Source: DALYLB01 sp033763135
GTDB lineage: Bacteria; Acidobacteriota; Blastocatellia; RBC074
Assembly (NCBI GenBank): GCA_033763135.1
Contig: JANRKY010000148.1
Coordinates: 17,487-81,486 of the forward strand
Length of the DNA: 64,000 nt
Direction: 5' to 3'
Part shown: positions 14,970-29,291 of the stretch, piece by piece
How the letters are laid out: every line of letters begins with the position of its first letter
Numbering within the stretch: position 1 is the first letter of the stretch
Made by a program: the position numbers and the translations under genes
The notes under the pieces: generated by a model
The model's database searches: none
Seen by the model: the letters and a program-made list of their open reading frames with translations, nothing else
Told to the model about the DNA's origin: nothing

Positions 14970-17703
14970 CGGCCGTTTCGAGGCGAAGGTCGCCGCCGTC
15001 GGTCGAGAGGGTGATGGCGCCGCAGCGGCTGGTGCGCCAGACGCGGGCGCCGGAGGCCTGCAGGCGCGCGAGAGCGTCCGGGTGGGGATGCCCGAAGGGG
15101 CTGGGTTCGGCGACCGAGATGACGGCGTGAGCGGGGCGCACGCGCTGGAGGAATTCGCTGGTGGAAGAGGTTCGCGACCCGTGATGCGCCACCTTGAGTA
15201 CGTCGGCGCGCAGGTCCTCGGCCGATGCGCAGAGGCGCGCTTCGGCGTCGCGCTCGATGTCCCCCGTAAAGAGAAACCGGCGACCGCCGTAGACGACGCG
15301 CAGGACGAGCGAGCCGTTGTTGGCGGAGCGCGGGGCGGCGGCGAACTCCGCATCGGGCGAGAGAGTCTCGATCGTCACGCCGTCGATCTCGATGCGATCG
15401 CCGCGCGCGGCGCGCTGCAGCGGGGCGTTCGCGAGTCGCACGGCGCGATCGAAGAGATCCGGCCCGAAAGCCCCGGAAAGTCTCGAGGAAGGTCCGCGCA
15501 GCGCGCGCCCGATTTCGAAGGCGCGCGCGATCTCGCCGAATCCCTCCACGTGGTCCGCGTCGCCGTGGCTCGCGACGATCCAGTCGAGCCGCCCGATTCC
15601 GCAATGCCAGAGAAACGGCATGACGGCGGCCTCGCCGATGCCGAGGCGATCCTCGACGAGCAGTTCGTCCTCCGGTTCCGCGTCGAAGCCACCTCGATAT
15701 GCCGGGCGGCCTCCGCTGTCGAGCAGCATCGTTCCCCCGCGCGGAAACCGCAGCAGCATCGCATCTCCCTGCCCGACGTCGAGAAAGGTGACGCTCAGCC
15801 GACCGTGCTCGTATTCGTGCTCGAATGGATGCAGCGTCAGCAGCGCGCCGAGCGTCGCCATCGTCAGCAGCGCGCAGGGGACGGCGATGCGCCCGAGCCG
15901 CCGCCGCCGGGCGTCGCGCGATTCGTCCCCTTTTCGAAGCGGGTTCGAGAGATCGAGACAGACCACGAGCAGCAGGGCCGCGCAGAAGAATGCGGCGAAG
16001 ACCCACTGCCATCCCGTCCCCCAGTCCGGAACGCGAAAAGCGGCGCCGCGCCGGGCCAGCATCCAATCGCCGGAGGCCACGATCAGCCGCGCCAGCCCAT
16101 CGACGACGCCGGCCAGCGGAGCAACCCACTCTCCGAGCAGCGCATGCAGCGCCAGAAAGATCGCGCCGGCAATCATCAGCAGCGAGATCAGCGCGCTCTC
16201 AACGACATTCGCCGCCGGCGAGATCATCGAGAAGCGATGAAAATAGTGGAGCATCATCGGCAGCAGGCCGATCTGCACGCTCGTGGTCGTGAGCAGCGTC
16301 GTCGCGATCGCCGTCAGCGGCGTCTGGAGCCGCCAGCGATTCAGAATCGACGCCGCGCGCGTCTTCTGCAGGCGATAGCGGATGTGCGCCTCGGCCATCT
16401 CCGCGCGAAACGCCCGTTCGTCCCAGAAGAGCGCCTCGGCCAGACAACGAACCCAGCCCGGCGCGAGCGGCGGATACGGCGTCGCGGCCGACGGCCGCCA
16501 CTGTCCGATCGCCCGCAACCGCAGATAGAGCGGCGCCGTGAAGCCGACGATCGCGAAGACCGTCAGGAACGAGAGCTGAAAGCCGGGATTGAAGAGATCC
16601 CGCGGCTGCCACGCGAGCAGAATGATCGCCGCGGCCGCCAGCAGATTCGTCCCGATCGATTGGCGAAAGAGCAGCCGCCCCACGACCACGATGGTCAGCA
16701 TGACCACCGCGCGCGTGATCGAGGGCTCCGCGCCGACCATCAGCGCATATGACCACATCAACGCAACGACCAGCGAATACCGGCCCGCCCGCGAACGGAT
16801 TCCCCGCGCCGACGCCCAGAGCGCGACCGCCGCGATCATCGCGACGTGCGATCCCGAGATCACCAGCAGATGAAATGTCCCGCCCCCGCGAAACGATTCC
16901 GCCGGCCCGCGCAGCAGAAAATACCGGTTCCCGAAGAGCGCGGCCGCCAGAATCCCCGCCGCCGGCTGCTGAAACCGTCGCAGCGTCGCCGACAGCGCCC
17001 GCGAGCGAACGCCATACAGCGCCCGCAGCGCCGCGCTCGACGTCCCCTCCCCGAGCCGCTCGATGAGCAGCGGGCTCTTCACCATTCCTCGCGCGTCGAG
17101 ACCGCGGTCTTCGAGCAGTTCGTCGAAATCGGGCGCGCCCGGATTCCGATAGCCTCCCCGATCGCGAAGCGCGCACAGCACCCGCACGCGCGCGCCGTAA
17201 TCGATGCCGAGCGCATCGTACTCCGCGCGCGACTCGTCGTCGCTGAATGGCGCCGTGATCTGCACGCTGCCCGACGCCGGCCGCTCTCGACCCAAGGTCG
17301 CGAGCCGCTCGACGGCGATTCGCAGATAGATTCGATCCGGCGCCAGCTCCGGCGCCGACTCCAGCGTCCCGTACAGTTCGACGGGCTCCGCCGCGCTCAC
17401 CTCGCCCCGCTCGAGCATCCGCCGAACCCGCTCCGGACCTGCTTCGCGCTCCCGCAGCGCGCCGAGCGCCCCGCCCGCCCCCAGGCAGCCGAGAAGCAGA
17501 ATCCCCGTCACCACGCCCCCGCCGCGCCTCCGCCACAGACGGACGCCCGCCAGCAGCCACGCGGCCAGACCGCCCAACAGCCAGACCGACGCCGAAATGG
17601 AGAACGAAGACGCAAGAAGAAGACCGCCGATAAAGGCGAGCGAGAAGAAGAACAGCGGCTGTTCGGACAGGCTGAGCCGTGAAAAATGAAGACGTCGGGC
17701 CAT
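14908..17703 (-). CDS. comEC: DNA internalisation protein ComEC/Rec2
   Basis: 931 residues from the ATG at 17703 (an in-frame ATG at 17751 is possible). Order of domains: N-terminal membrane segments with a DUF4131-like region (about 1-200), the polytopic Competence domain ('SFRGGGTFHLLVISGSHVAM' and later helices, about 220-600), and a C-terminal metallo-beta-lactamase domain ('FLDVGQGDAMLLRFP', 'IVASHGDADHVEGFGE', 'DVLKVAHHGSRTSSTSEFL'). It forms the inner-membrane channel for single-stranded DNA uptake. Full-length for the family. Confidence 0.92.
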   Translation of the reverse strand: MARRLHFSRLSLSEQPLFFFSLAFIGGLLLASSFSISASVWLLGGLAAWLLAGVRLWRRRGGGVVTGILLLGCLGAGGALGALREREAGPERVRRMLERGEVSAAEPVELYGTLESAPELAPDRIYLRIAVERLATLGRERPASGSVQITAPFSDDESRAEYDALGIDYGARVRVLCALRDRGGYRNPGAPDFDELLEDRGLDARGMVKSPLLIERLGEGTSSAALRALYGVRSRALSATLRRFQQPAAGILAAALFGNRYFLLRGPAESFRGGGTFHLLVISGSHVAMIAAVALWASARGIRSRAGRYSLVVALMWSYALMVGAEPSITRAVVMLTIVVVGRLLFRQSIGTNLLAAAAIILLAWQPRDLFNPGFQLSFLTVFAIVGFTAPLYLRLRAIGQWRPSAATPYPPLAPGWVRCLAEALFWDERAFRAEMAEAHIRYRLQKTRAASILNRWRLQTPLTAIATTLLTTTSVQIGLLPMMLHYFHRFSMISPAANVVESALISLLMIAGAIFLALHALLGEWVAPLAGVVDGLARLIVASGDWMLARRGAAFRVPDWGTGWQWVFAAFFCAALLLVVCLDLSNPLRKGDESRDARRRRLGRIAVPCALLTMATLGALLTLHPFEHEYEHGRLSVTFLDVGQGDAMLLRFPRGGTMLLDSGGRPAYRGGFDAEPEDELLVEDRLGIGEAAVMPFLWHCGIGRLDWIVASHGDADHVEGFGEIARAFEIGRALRGPSSRLSGAFGPDLFDRAVRLANAPLQRAARGDRIEIDGVTIETLSPDAEFAAAPRSANNGSLVLRVVYGGRRFLFTGDIERDAEARLCASAEDLRADVLKVAHHGSRTSSTSEFLQRVRPAHAVISVAEPSPFGHPHPDALARLQASGARVWRTSRCGAITLSTDGGDLRLETAVKCESDPQSRDTASRSSPER

Positions 17704-17769
17704 GCGCGATTCTCTCTTCGCCGCGAAGGGGGCCCGATCCCTTCGCGACATCCAATTCTGATGAACCTG

Positions 17770-17832
17770 TTCTCCACGAAGTTACACGAAGCAACACGAA
17801 GGGAAGCCTCTTCTTCGTGTTTCTTCGCGCAA
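17770..17832. repeat. Inverted repeat of a 'cacgaag' phrase
   Basis: The left arm has three spaced copies of ACACGAAG (cacgaagttacacgaagcaa and following). The right arm has the complement (cttcttcgtgtttcttcg). It fills the gap between comEC and rlmD. No T tract is seen. Confidence 0.65.
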
Positions 17833-17857
17833 CGTCGCGGATGATTTCCCGAGAAGA

Positions 17858-19114
17858 CTATCTTTCCGCGCGCCGCAACTGAACGACCGTCTCGACGTGA
17901 AAGGTCTGGGGAAACATATCGAGCGCCGTGATCGAATCGATCTCGTAGCCGAAATCGAGCAGCATGCGCAGGTCGCGCGATAGCGTCGCCGGATCGCACG
18001 AGACGTAATGCACGCGGGGGGCTTCGAGCGCCGCGATCCGTTCGATCGCGGGCAGGCCGACGCCCGCGCGCGGCGGATCGAGCAGAATGAAATCGGGGCG
18101 CGGCAGTTCATGCGATTTGTACTTGAGCCAGGCTTCGACCGAGATCGGCTCGTAGCGAACGTTTGAGATCCCATTCGCCCGGGCGTTCTCGACGCCGTGC
18201 GCGGCCGCGGACTTGTTGCCCTCGACGGCGCAGACCTGCTCGAAACAGCCGGCCAGCCGCAGGCTGAAGAGACCGACGCCCGCGTAAAGATCGATCGCCA
18301 GCGCGCCGGCGGCCTCTCCGATGGCTGCGCGCACCAGATCGTCCGCCAGCAGCCGATTTCCCTGAAAGAAGGATTTGACGCCGAACCCGTAGCTCACTTC
18401 CCCGATTCGCTGATGCGCCGTGCCGAGCGCGTCGATCTCGGCGGCCCGCCCGTTCTCGCCGGTCGCGGGCGTGACGATCACCTCGTCATCGCCGACCGTC
18501 AGATAGACGCGCGTCGCATCGTTCGGAATCAGCGACGGCTCGGCCCGCAGCCGCTGCAGCTCGCGGTTCGCGGCCGGCAGCAGGATCCGGCAGCCGTCCA
18601 CTTCGCAGATCTCCTGCGACGCGGCGCGGAAGAACCCGATGCGCGCCCGCCCCGCATCGTCGCGCGCGATCTTGATCTCCGCGCGCGAGCGATAGCCGAA
18701 CTCGTCCGCCGATCGCATCGCGATCTCTCCCGGCCAGTCGATATTTCCCAGTCGCCGCAGCGATTCGCGAACGAAGGAGACCTTGGCGTCGAGCTGCGCC
18801 GGATACGCGAGATGCTGCAACTGACAGCCGCCGCACTCGCCGAAATGATCGCACGGCGGCTCTCGTCGCGCGGACGACGGCGCGAGAATCGCGTCGATCA
18901 CGCCCCGCGCGAAGTTCTTTCCCCGCTCGACAATCCGTATCCGCAGGCGGTCTCCCGCCGCCGCGCCCGGAACGAAGACCGTCTGCCCGCTCACGCGCGC
19001 CAACCCATCGCCGCCATAGACAAGCTTTTCGATCTCCACATCGCAGGCGTCGCCGATCGACAGCGCCGCGGCGGCCTTCGCTTCGGAAATGAGATGATCT
19101 GCCGGTGTCGCCAT
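17858..19114 (-). CDS. 23S rRNA (uracil-5-)-methyltransferase, RlmD/RumA family
   Basis: 418 residues. An N-terminal TRAM-like beta barrel (about 20-75: 'VEIEKLVYGGDGLARVSGQT') is followed by a 4Fe-4S cysteine set (CDHFGECGGCQLQHLAYP), the class I SAM motif 'AIDLYAGVGLFSLRLAG', 'DFILLDPPRAGVG' and the catalytic Cys block 'VHYVSCDPATLSRDL'. It makes 5-methyluridine in 23S rRNA (or tRNA; RlmD, RlmC and TrmA cannot be separated by eye). It lies 16 bases downstream of the gene at 19131-19853 and is probably cotranscribed with it. Confidence 0.9.
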   Translation of the reverse strand: MATPADHLISEAKAAAALSIGDACDVEIEKLVYGGDGLARVSGQTVFVPGAAAGDRLRIRIVERGKNFARGVIDAILAPSSARREPPCDHFGECGGCQLQHLAYPAQLDAKVSFVRESLRRLGNIDWPGEIAMRSADEFGYRSRAEIKIARDDAGRARIGFFRAASQEICEVDGCRILLPAANRELQRLRAEPSLIPNDATRVYLTVGDDEVIVTPATGENGRAAEIDALGTAHQRIGEVSYGFGVKSFFQGNRLLADDLVRAAIGEAAGALAIDLYAGVGLFSLRLAGCFEQVCAVEGNKSAAAHGVENARANGISNVRYEPISVEAWLKYKSHELPRPDFILLDPPRAGVGLPAIERIAALEAPRVHYVSCDPATLSRDLRMLLDFGYEIDSITALDMFPQTFHVETVVQLRRAER

Positions 19115-19130
19115 ACTCGTTACTACCTCT

Positions 19131-19853
19131 TCATAAATAAAACAGACTCAACCGGGGAACCCGATACTCTTCCCGCAATCGTCGCGCGATGAAACTGCCG
19201 AGCGTCTGCTCATAGACGTCGCGCTCCATCGTCTGCTTGTAGGCGCGCAACTGCTGCTTCCCTTCCTTGCGCAGTTCCGCGAGACGCTCCTCGCTCGTCT
19301 GCGCCTTCAACCCATCGAGGATCACCTCCTCGATCATCATCAGATCCGTCTCCAGTCCCTCGGGATCGCGCAGCCCGCTTCGTTCGAGATCTTCGAGAAT
19401 GCCCGCCAGGCGCTCAGCCGTGCGAACCAGCATCTCGTGCAGAATGGAATCGGACGGGTGGCGCTCGCGCACGCGCTCCAGCGCATCGCGGCTCTCTTTC
19501 AGATACGCGATGACCGTCGCCGCGCTGAACGGCGACTCGGCATCCGCGCCGGCGTCCGCGTCCGCCTCATCGGCGCGCCCGTTGCTGCCGACGTGCGCGG
19601 CCGAATACTCCAGAAACATCGCCTCAACCTCCTGCCGGCAGAAGAAGAGCGAATTGACCCGCCGGCCGCGATGCGCCCGGGCGTCGTATCCATCGAAGGA
19701 GGATGTAATGCCGCGCAGAACGATATGCAGTGGAATCCCGCGCTGTTGCCAATTTTCGATCAGTGCCCAGTCCAACGGCGAAACCAGCATGTGGCTGCCG
19801 CGGCGTTTGACGAATTCCTGTTCGATTTCCGTGAAATAATTGAAGTAATTCAT
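19131..19853 (-). CDS. Conserved hypothetical protein upstream of the rRNA methyltransferase
   Basis: 240 residues from the ATG at 19853; the open frame upstream lacks coding character. N-terminal 'MNYFNYFTEIEQEFVKRRGS', then 'LVSPLDWALIENWQQRGIPL' and 'HIVLRGITSSFD' look like a compact helical DNA- or protein-binding domain. An Ala/Asp-rich linker (near 100-120) and a long charged helical C-terminus (EERLAELRKEGKQQLRAYKQ) follow. No catalytic motif and no signal peptide. It looks like a lineage-specific acidobacterial protein; function unknown. Confidence 0.75.
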   Translation of the reverse strand: MNYFNYFTEIEQEFVKRRGSHMLVSPLDWALIENWQQRGIPLHIVLRGITSSFDGYDARAHRGRRVNSLFFCRQEVEAMFLEYSAAHVGSNGRADEADADAGADAESPFSAATVIAYLKESRDALERVRERHPSDSILHEMLVRTAERLAGILEDLERSGLRDPEGLETDLMMIEEVILDGLKAQTSEERLAELRKEGKQQLRAYKQTMERDVYEQTLGSFIARRLREEYRVPRLSLFYL

Positions 19854-20056
19854 GTCGAGCGGGCATAACCTGCCGGGGCGTCCGCAGGGGGAGCGAACAC
19901 GCTCTCGATCCATCGAGTCACCGCGCTCGGAGGATGAAGATGTCGTTCTGAATCGTGCTGCATTGGGGTTGTCGGACGATCGGCATCTTACCTCTCGCAT
20001 CGATGCCTGTCCAACCGCAACGCGAAGCGAGGCGGGGAAATTTCCATTCTTCTTCG

Positions 20057-20173
20057 CTAAATCGGACCAGAAAACATTCGGACGGATACTCAACCACGGG
20101 GAGCACGGGGATCAACCATTATCGTGCCCCCGCGCTTGAATTTTCCTGTTCGACGGTTCCTTGTTCTGATTTT
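20057..20173. repeat. MITE-like element, copy 2 of the CTAAATCGGACC family
   Basis: The left end CTAAATCGGACCAGAAAACA is nearly identical to that of the copy at 11303. The right end (TTCTGATTTT, inverted) is more diverged. The core is a shorter 'ccacggggagcacggggatc' palindrome. It overlaps the 3' end of birA and encodes about its last 17 residues and stop. Confidence 0.75.
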
Positions 20174-20945
20174 GCGCGCAAGCGCGTGACGTCGCCCGCG
20201 AGAATCGCGCGAAGTTCGCCGGCGTCGGTTCGCACGAGCAGGGCGCCGCTCTCGGTCACGTTCACGGTCGTGCCGGTCAGTTGTTCCACGTCGAGCGAGA
20301 CCTGGACGCGCTGGCCGCGCCAGGTGCTGGACCGTTCCCGCCAGCGGTCGAGAAGCGCCGCGAAATCGCCGCGCGCCCAGCCCGCGTAGCCGTGCGCGAT
20401 CCGATCGAGCAGCCGGTCGCGAAACCGATCGACCTCGATTCCGTTGCCCGTCTCGATGAGCAGCGAAGTCGCGATCTGCGCGATCTCCGGCGGAAACGAG
20501 GGATGATTGAGATTGACGCCGATTCCCAGAATCACGCGCAGCGAATTCGCCCCGGATGCGCCCTCGACGAGAATCCCCGAGATCTTTCGCCCCTTCACCA
20601 GCACGTCGTTCGGCCACTTGATGTCGACGCCCCCGACATCGAGCCCGATCAGCGTCTCGGCCACCGCCACCGCCGAAAGCAGGCTCAGCAGCGGAATGTG
20701 GGGCGCCGCGGCGGGCGTTGGCCGCAACAGAACCGACAGATAGAGGCCATCGCCCGGCGACGAATGCCACGCGCGATCTCGCCGCCCGCGCCCCGCCGTC
20801 TGCGACGCCGCAACCACGCAGGTGAACTCCGGCGCCTCTCCCATCGACTTCAACTGATCGTTTGTCGATCCGAGAACCGCGTATTGATGAATTGTGAAGG
20901 GAGGGTGCGCAACCAGCCGGTCCGGCGTCATTCTGAAAACCTCAT

Positions 20946-20949
<4 letters not shown>
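20119..20949 (-). CDS. birA: Biotin-[acetyl-CoA-carboxylase] ligase, single-domain BirA
   Basis: 276 residues from the ATG at 20949, which overlaps the kinase stop (ATGA). Motifs: 'LGSTNDQLKSMG', the biotin/ATP loop 'ASQTAGRGRRDRAWHSSPGD', 'LYLSVLLRP', 'DIKWPNDVLVKGRKISGILV' and 'LGIGVNLNH'. It activates biotin and attaches it to carrier proteins such as AccB. There is no N-terminal winged helix, so it is not a repressor. The last 17 or so residues (after RLRA) come from a dispersed repeat, a likely late extension that should not disturb the catalytic core. Confidence 0.93.
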
Positions 20950-23945
<2,996 letters not shown>

Positions 23946-23993
23946 TGGAGGTCATCGGAAAGCGTCCCGCCCGCGCGAAACGCCGTATTTCCA

Positions 23994-24581
23994 TCATTCT
24001 TGCCCAGAAGCCTCGCGACGATCCAGCGCGCGGCGCAGCCAGGCCTTGGCCATGTTCCAGTCCCGCATCACGGTCGTGGGCGAGATCGACAGCACCTCGG
24101 CCGCCTCTTCGACGCTCAATCCGCCGAAATACCGCAGCTCGACGATTCTGCATTTTCGAACGTCGACGTCCGCCAGCTCCCGGAGTGCGTCATCGAGCGC
24201 CACCAGCTCGGCGGCACGCTCTTCCGCAATCGAAACCGCCTCGTCGAGCGGAAACACCTGCGCGCCGCCGCCGTTCCGGGCCGCCTGCCGGGATCGCGCG
24301 TAATCGACCAGAATATGCCGCATCGCCTGCGATGCGACCGCAAAAAAATGCGACCGGTTCTGCCACTCCTTCTCCTGATGATTGACCAGCCGAAGATAGG
24401 CCTCATTGATCAGTGCAGTCGTCTGCAGCGTGTGGCCGGGGCTCTGGCGCGCCATGTGTCGATGCGCCATCCGACGCAGCTCCGCATGCACCAGCGGCAT
24501 CAGCCTCTCCAGCGCCTCGTGATTGCCCTGGCTCCAATCATGCAATAGCTGCGTAACTTCGTTTGCCGGAGGCGTCGTCAT
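23994..24581 (-). CDS. ECF-type sigma factor (acidobacterial/planctomycete type)
   Basis: 195 residues from the ATG at 24581. Region 2 is seen in 'LMPLVHAELRRMAHRHMARQ' and 'TTALINEAYLRLVN', with 'FFAVASQAMRHILVDYARSR'. Region 4 HTH is 'RYFGGLSVEEAAEVLSISPT' and 'TVMRDWNMAKAWLRR'. The protein resembles the TIGR02999-type family that is frequently linked to Ser/Thr kinases, and here the kinase gene follows 48 bases downstream. No anti-sigma gene is present, so control by the kinase is plausible. A TATAAT-like box on the minus strand at 24684-24689 may be its promoter. Confidence 0.92.
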   Translation of the reverse strand: MTTPPANEVTQLLHDWSQGNHEALERLMPLVHAELRRMAHRHMARQSPGHTLQTTALINEAYLRLVNHQEKEWQNRSHFFAVASQAMRHILVDYARSRQAARNGGGAQVFPLDEAVSIAEERAAELVALDDALRELADVDVRKCRIVELRYFGGLSVEEAAEVLSISPTTVMRDWNMAKAWLRRALDRREASGQE

Positions 24582-24879
24582 CGTTCCCGCCCTTCTCGCA
24601 TGATGCGCACACAAACAAAGCTTCGCCGGAATGACCGCTCCCGGCGCAATATCGAGCGTTTTTCTTACTTGTTGAGGCCTTGGATTATACCGCAACGTCT
24701 CGAAACGGCTACTGCCGCCAACCAGCCGCCGGGAATTCCAAAAAAAATTTTCCCGCTCATGGCAGTTCCCGCGACGGATTTCCGTTTATTCAAGTGGGAG
24801 CGCGGAAAACGCGGCCCTTGAAAATCGAAGCAGGCTTCCGGCGGAAATCGCCACAATGGATTTCGAAAAGGAGACGGAG
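24582..24879. other. Intergenic region upstream of the ECF sigma factor
   Basis: A 298-base gap between the divergent sigma gene and the small frame at 24880. On the minus strand TATAAT occurs at 24684-24689 without a good -35. A short A-rich run (ccaaaaaaaattttcccg) is seen near 24738. No gene or structured RNA is recognised. Confidence 0.5.
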
Positions 24880-24981
24880 ATGAAAATTTATCCTGGTGAG
24901 AGCCTCAGGGACCTGACAAAGAAGGAGGAAGTGATTGCGCCGGCCCATCTTCCCGAAATGCAGCGAGACGCGGGCAACTGA
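24880..24981 (+). CDS. Candidate 33-residue peptide with strong ribosome binding site and terminator
   Basis: ATG at 24880 follows AAAAGGAGACGG at ideal spacing. The frame gives MKIYPGESLRDLTKKEEVIA and ends PEMQRDAGN at TGA 24979-24981. An in-frame ATG at 24856 would add 8 residues. About 40 bases later a strong hairpin followed by TTATTTT ends the transcript. Start signal plus terminator around such a short frame argue for a real small gene or leader. The peptide is charged with no membrane helix, and no homologue is recognised. It is transcribed divergently from the ECF sigma factor. Confidence 0.45.
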   Translation: MKIYPGESLRDLTKKEEVIAPAHLPEMQRDAGN

Positions 24982-25022
24982 CCCTGCGCCGCAACGAGTT
25001 ACCACAACGTCCATCAGCCATT

Positions 25023-25060
25023 CCCGCCGCCGTTCTTCACCAACGGCGGCGGGTTATTTT
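25023..25060 (+). terminator. Intrinsic terminator after the 33-residue frame
   Basis: CCCGCCGCCGTT at 25023-25034 pairs perfectly with AACGGCGGCGGG at 25042-25053 around a 7-base loop, followed by TTATTTT. Its nearest upstream frame on the plus strand is the small one at 24880. Confidence 0.85.
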
Positions 25061-25074
25061 CCGGCTTACAGCCG

Positions 25075-25246
25075 TTTTCAAATGCATGCGACCTGGTTCG
25101 CAATCAAGAAGAAGAAAAACGGAACAAACAGAAAGAACGGAACAAACGGAGCCTGCGATTGTAGGGCTCCGTTTGTTCCGTCTTTTCCGTTTGTTCCGTT
25201 TTTCTTCTTCCGATGCGGGCGATCAGGTCGCATGCAATTGAAAAGC
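25075..25246. repeat. MITE-like inverted-repeat element with GCATGCGACCTG ends
   Basis: Left end TTTCAAATGCATGCGACCTG and inverted right end TTTCAATTGCATGCGACCTG are terminal repeats. The core pairs AGAAGAAGAAAAACGGAACA with TGTTCCGTTTTTCTTCTT and repeats the phrase 'cggaacaaa'. About 170 bp with no gene inside. A single copy in this window. Confidence 0.75.
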
Positions 25247-25250
25247 GCTT

Positions 25251-25282
25251 TAAATCAGGCCCAAAAACTGGGGCCCGATTTA
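25251..25282 (-). terminator. Palindrome just after nadC, possible terminator
   Basis: TAAATCAGGCCC pairs with GGGCCCGATTTA (one mismatch) around AAAAACTG. It begins about 8 bases after the nadC stop. On the minus strand the outer end reads TAAATCGGGCC, close to the CTAAATCGGACC terminal repeat seen elsewhere, so it may be a minimal repeat copy rather than a dedicated terminator. Confidence 0.5.
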
Positions 25283-25289
25283 GAAGGAT

Positions 25290-26177
25290 TCACGCCATCT
25301 TGATCTTGAAGCTGATGTCCACGGCGGGCGCGGAATGGGTAAGCGCCCCGATGGAGATGAGATCGACGCCGGCTTCGGCATAGGCGCGGACGTTGGCGAG
25401 CGTGATGCCGCCGGAGGCCTCGGTCAGCGTCCGACGGTCGTCGGGTTCGCGCTGTTTGAGAATCTCGACCGCCTCGCGAACCATTTCGGGCGCCATATTG
25501 TCGAGCAGCAGAATATCGGCGCGGGCCTGGAGGGCTTCGCGAACCTGGTCGAGCGAGGCGACTTCGACCTCGATCTTGTGCAGGTGACCGACGGTTTCCC
25601 GAGCGCGACGAACGGCCTCGGCGACGCCGCCGACCATCGCGATGTGATTGTCCTTGATGAGCACGCCGTCATCGAGCCCCAGCCGGTGGTTGTGGCCGCC
25701 GCCGGCCGTGACGGCGTACTTTTCAAGCAGCCGCAGACCGGGCGTGGTCTTGCGGGTATCGACGATCTTCGCCCCGGTCCCCGCGACGGCCTCGACATAC
25801 CGGCGCGTGATCGTCGCGATCCCGGAGAGCCGCTGCAGGAAGTTGAGCGCGACGCGCTCGGCCGCGAGCAGCATCTGCGCGTCTCCCGTCACCCGCGCGA
25901 AGACCTTTCCCTCCTTGACCTCCTCGCCGTCGGCCGCCGCCGATTCGATCTGCAGATACGGATCGAACGACGTGAAGGCCGCATCCGCGACCTCCAGCCC
26001 TGCGAGCACCAGATCCTGCTTCGCCAGAAAGCTGCCGCGCGCCTTCAACCCCGGGCGCACGATCGCGCGCGAGGTGATGTCTCCGCGCCCCAGATCTTCA
26101 TCCAGGGCCTTGTTCACCATATCGAAGATCACTTCGGGGTCGGGGGGAATGATCATTGTGTTTCGCTCTTTTTTCAT
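25290..26177 (-). CDS. nadC: Nicotinate-nucleotide pyrophosphorylase (carboxylating)
   Basis: 295 residues; an internal ATG seven codons in (26156) is an equally good start. It converts quinolinate and PRPP to nicotinate mononucleotide in NAD synthesis. Motifs: 'DEDLGRGDITSRAIV', 'ERVALNFLQRLSGIATITRR', 'DTRKTTPGLRLLEKYAV', 'GGGHNHRLGLDDGVLIKDNH' and 'EASGGITLANVRAYAEAGVD'. It follows valS on the same strand with 26 bases between. nadA and nadB are not in the window. Confidence 0.95.
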   Translation of the reverse strand: MKKERNTMIIPPDPEVIFDMVNKALDEDLGRGDITSRAIVRPGLKARGSFLAKQDLVLAGLEVADAAFTSFDPYLQIESAAADGEEVKEGKVFARVTGDAQMLLAAERVALNFLQRLSGIATITRRYVEAVAGTGAKIVDTRKTTPGLRLLEKYAVTAGGGHNHRLGLDDGVLIKDNHIAMVGGVAEAVRRARETVGHLHKIEVEVASLDQVREALQARADILLLDNMAPEMVREAVEILKQREPDDRRTLTEASGGITLANVRAYAEAGVDLISIGALTHSAPAVDISFKIKMA

Positions 26178-26203
26178 ATTGGGCCGATAAATCGACGCGC
26201 CGC

Positions 26204-28975
<2,772 letters not shown>

Positions 28976-29103
28976 AATGAAGGTATCTATGATCGATCGT
29001 TCCCGGGCGCGATCGTCCTCGGCCCATCCGTCACTGGTCTTCCAGGTGATCGACTAGTATCTTCGATCAGCCATCAACTGACAACCGTTGAATGAAGAAT
29101 GGC

Positions 29104-29255
29104 CCTTGATCATCGGGTCGGCCACGCTGGAGCGGGAGATCGGCCACAGAGCCACTGAGGCGCGGAGAAAGCCCGGAAAACAGGATCTTCTCCGCTCTCG
29201 CCTCCGTGCCTCCGTGGCAACTTTGAACTCATTTTGGCCCAAACGATGATCAAGG
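29104..29255. repeat. MITE-like inverted-repeat element, copy B of the CCTTGATnATCG family
   Basis: About 152 bp, in the same orientation as copy A at 2796. Terminal repeats are CCTTGATCATCGGGTCGGCC and, inverted, CCTTGATCATCGTTTGGGCC. The core pairs 'ccacagagccactgaggcgc' with 'tcgcctccgtgcctccgtgg'. It occupies most of the 316-base gap between valS and the response-regulator locus. The rest of that gap holds no gene that I can see. Confidence 0.8.
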
Positions 29256-29291
29256 CCGAAGAATGACCAATGACGGACGGCCGGCGCCCGA

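Noticed and set aside
14618..16129. Long upstream extension of the xisH frame
   Set aside because: Arg-rich translation antisense to comEA and same-strand shadow of comEC; the XisH signature starts at the ATG at 14617.
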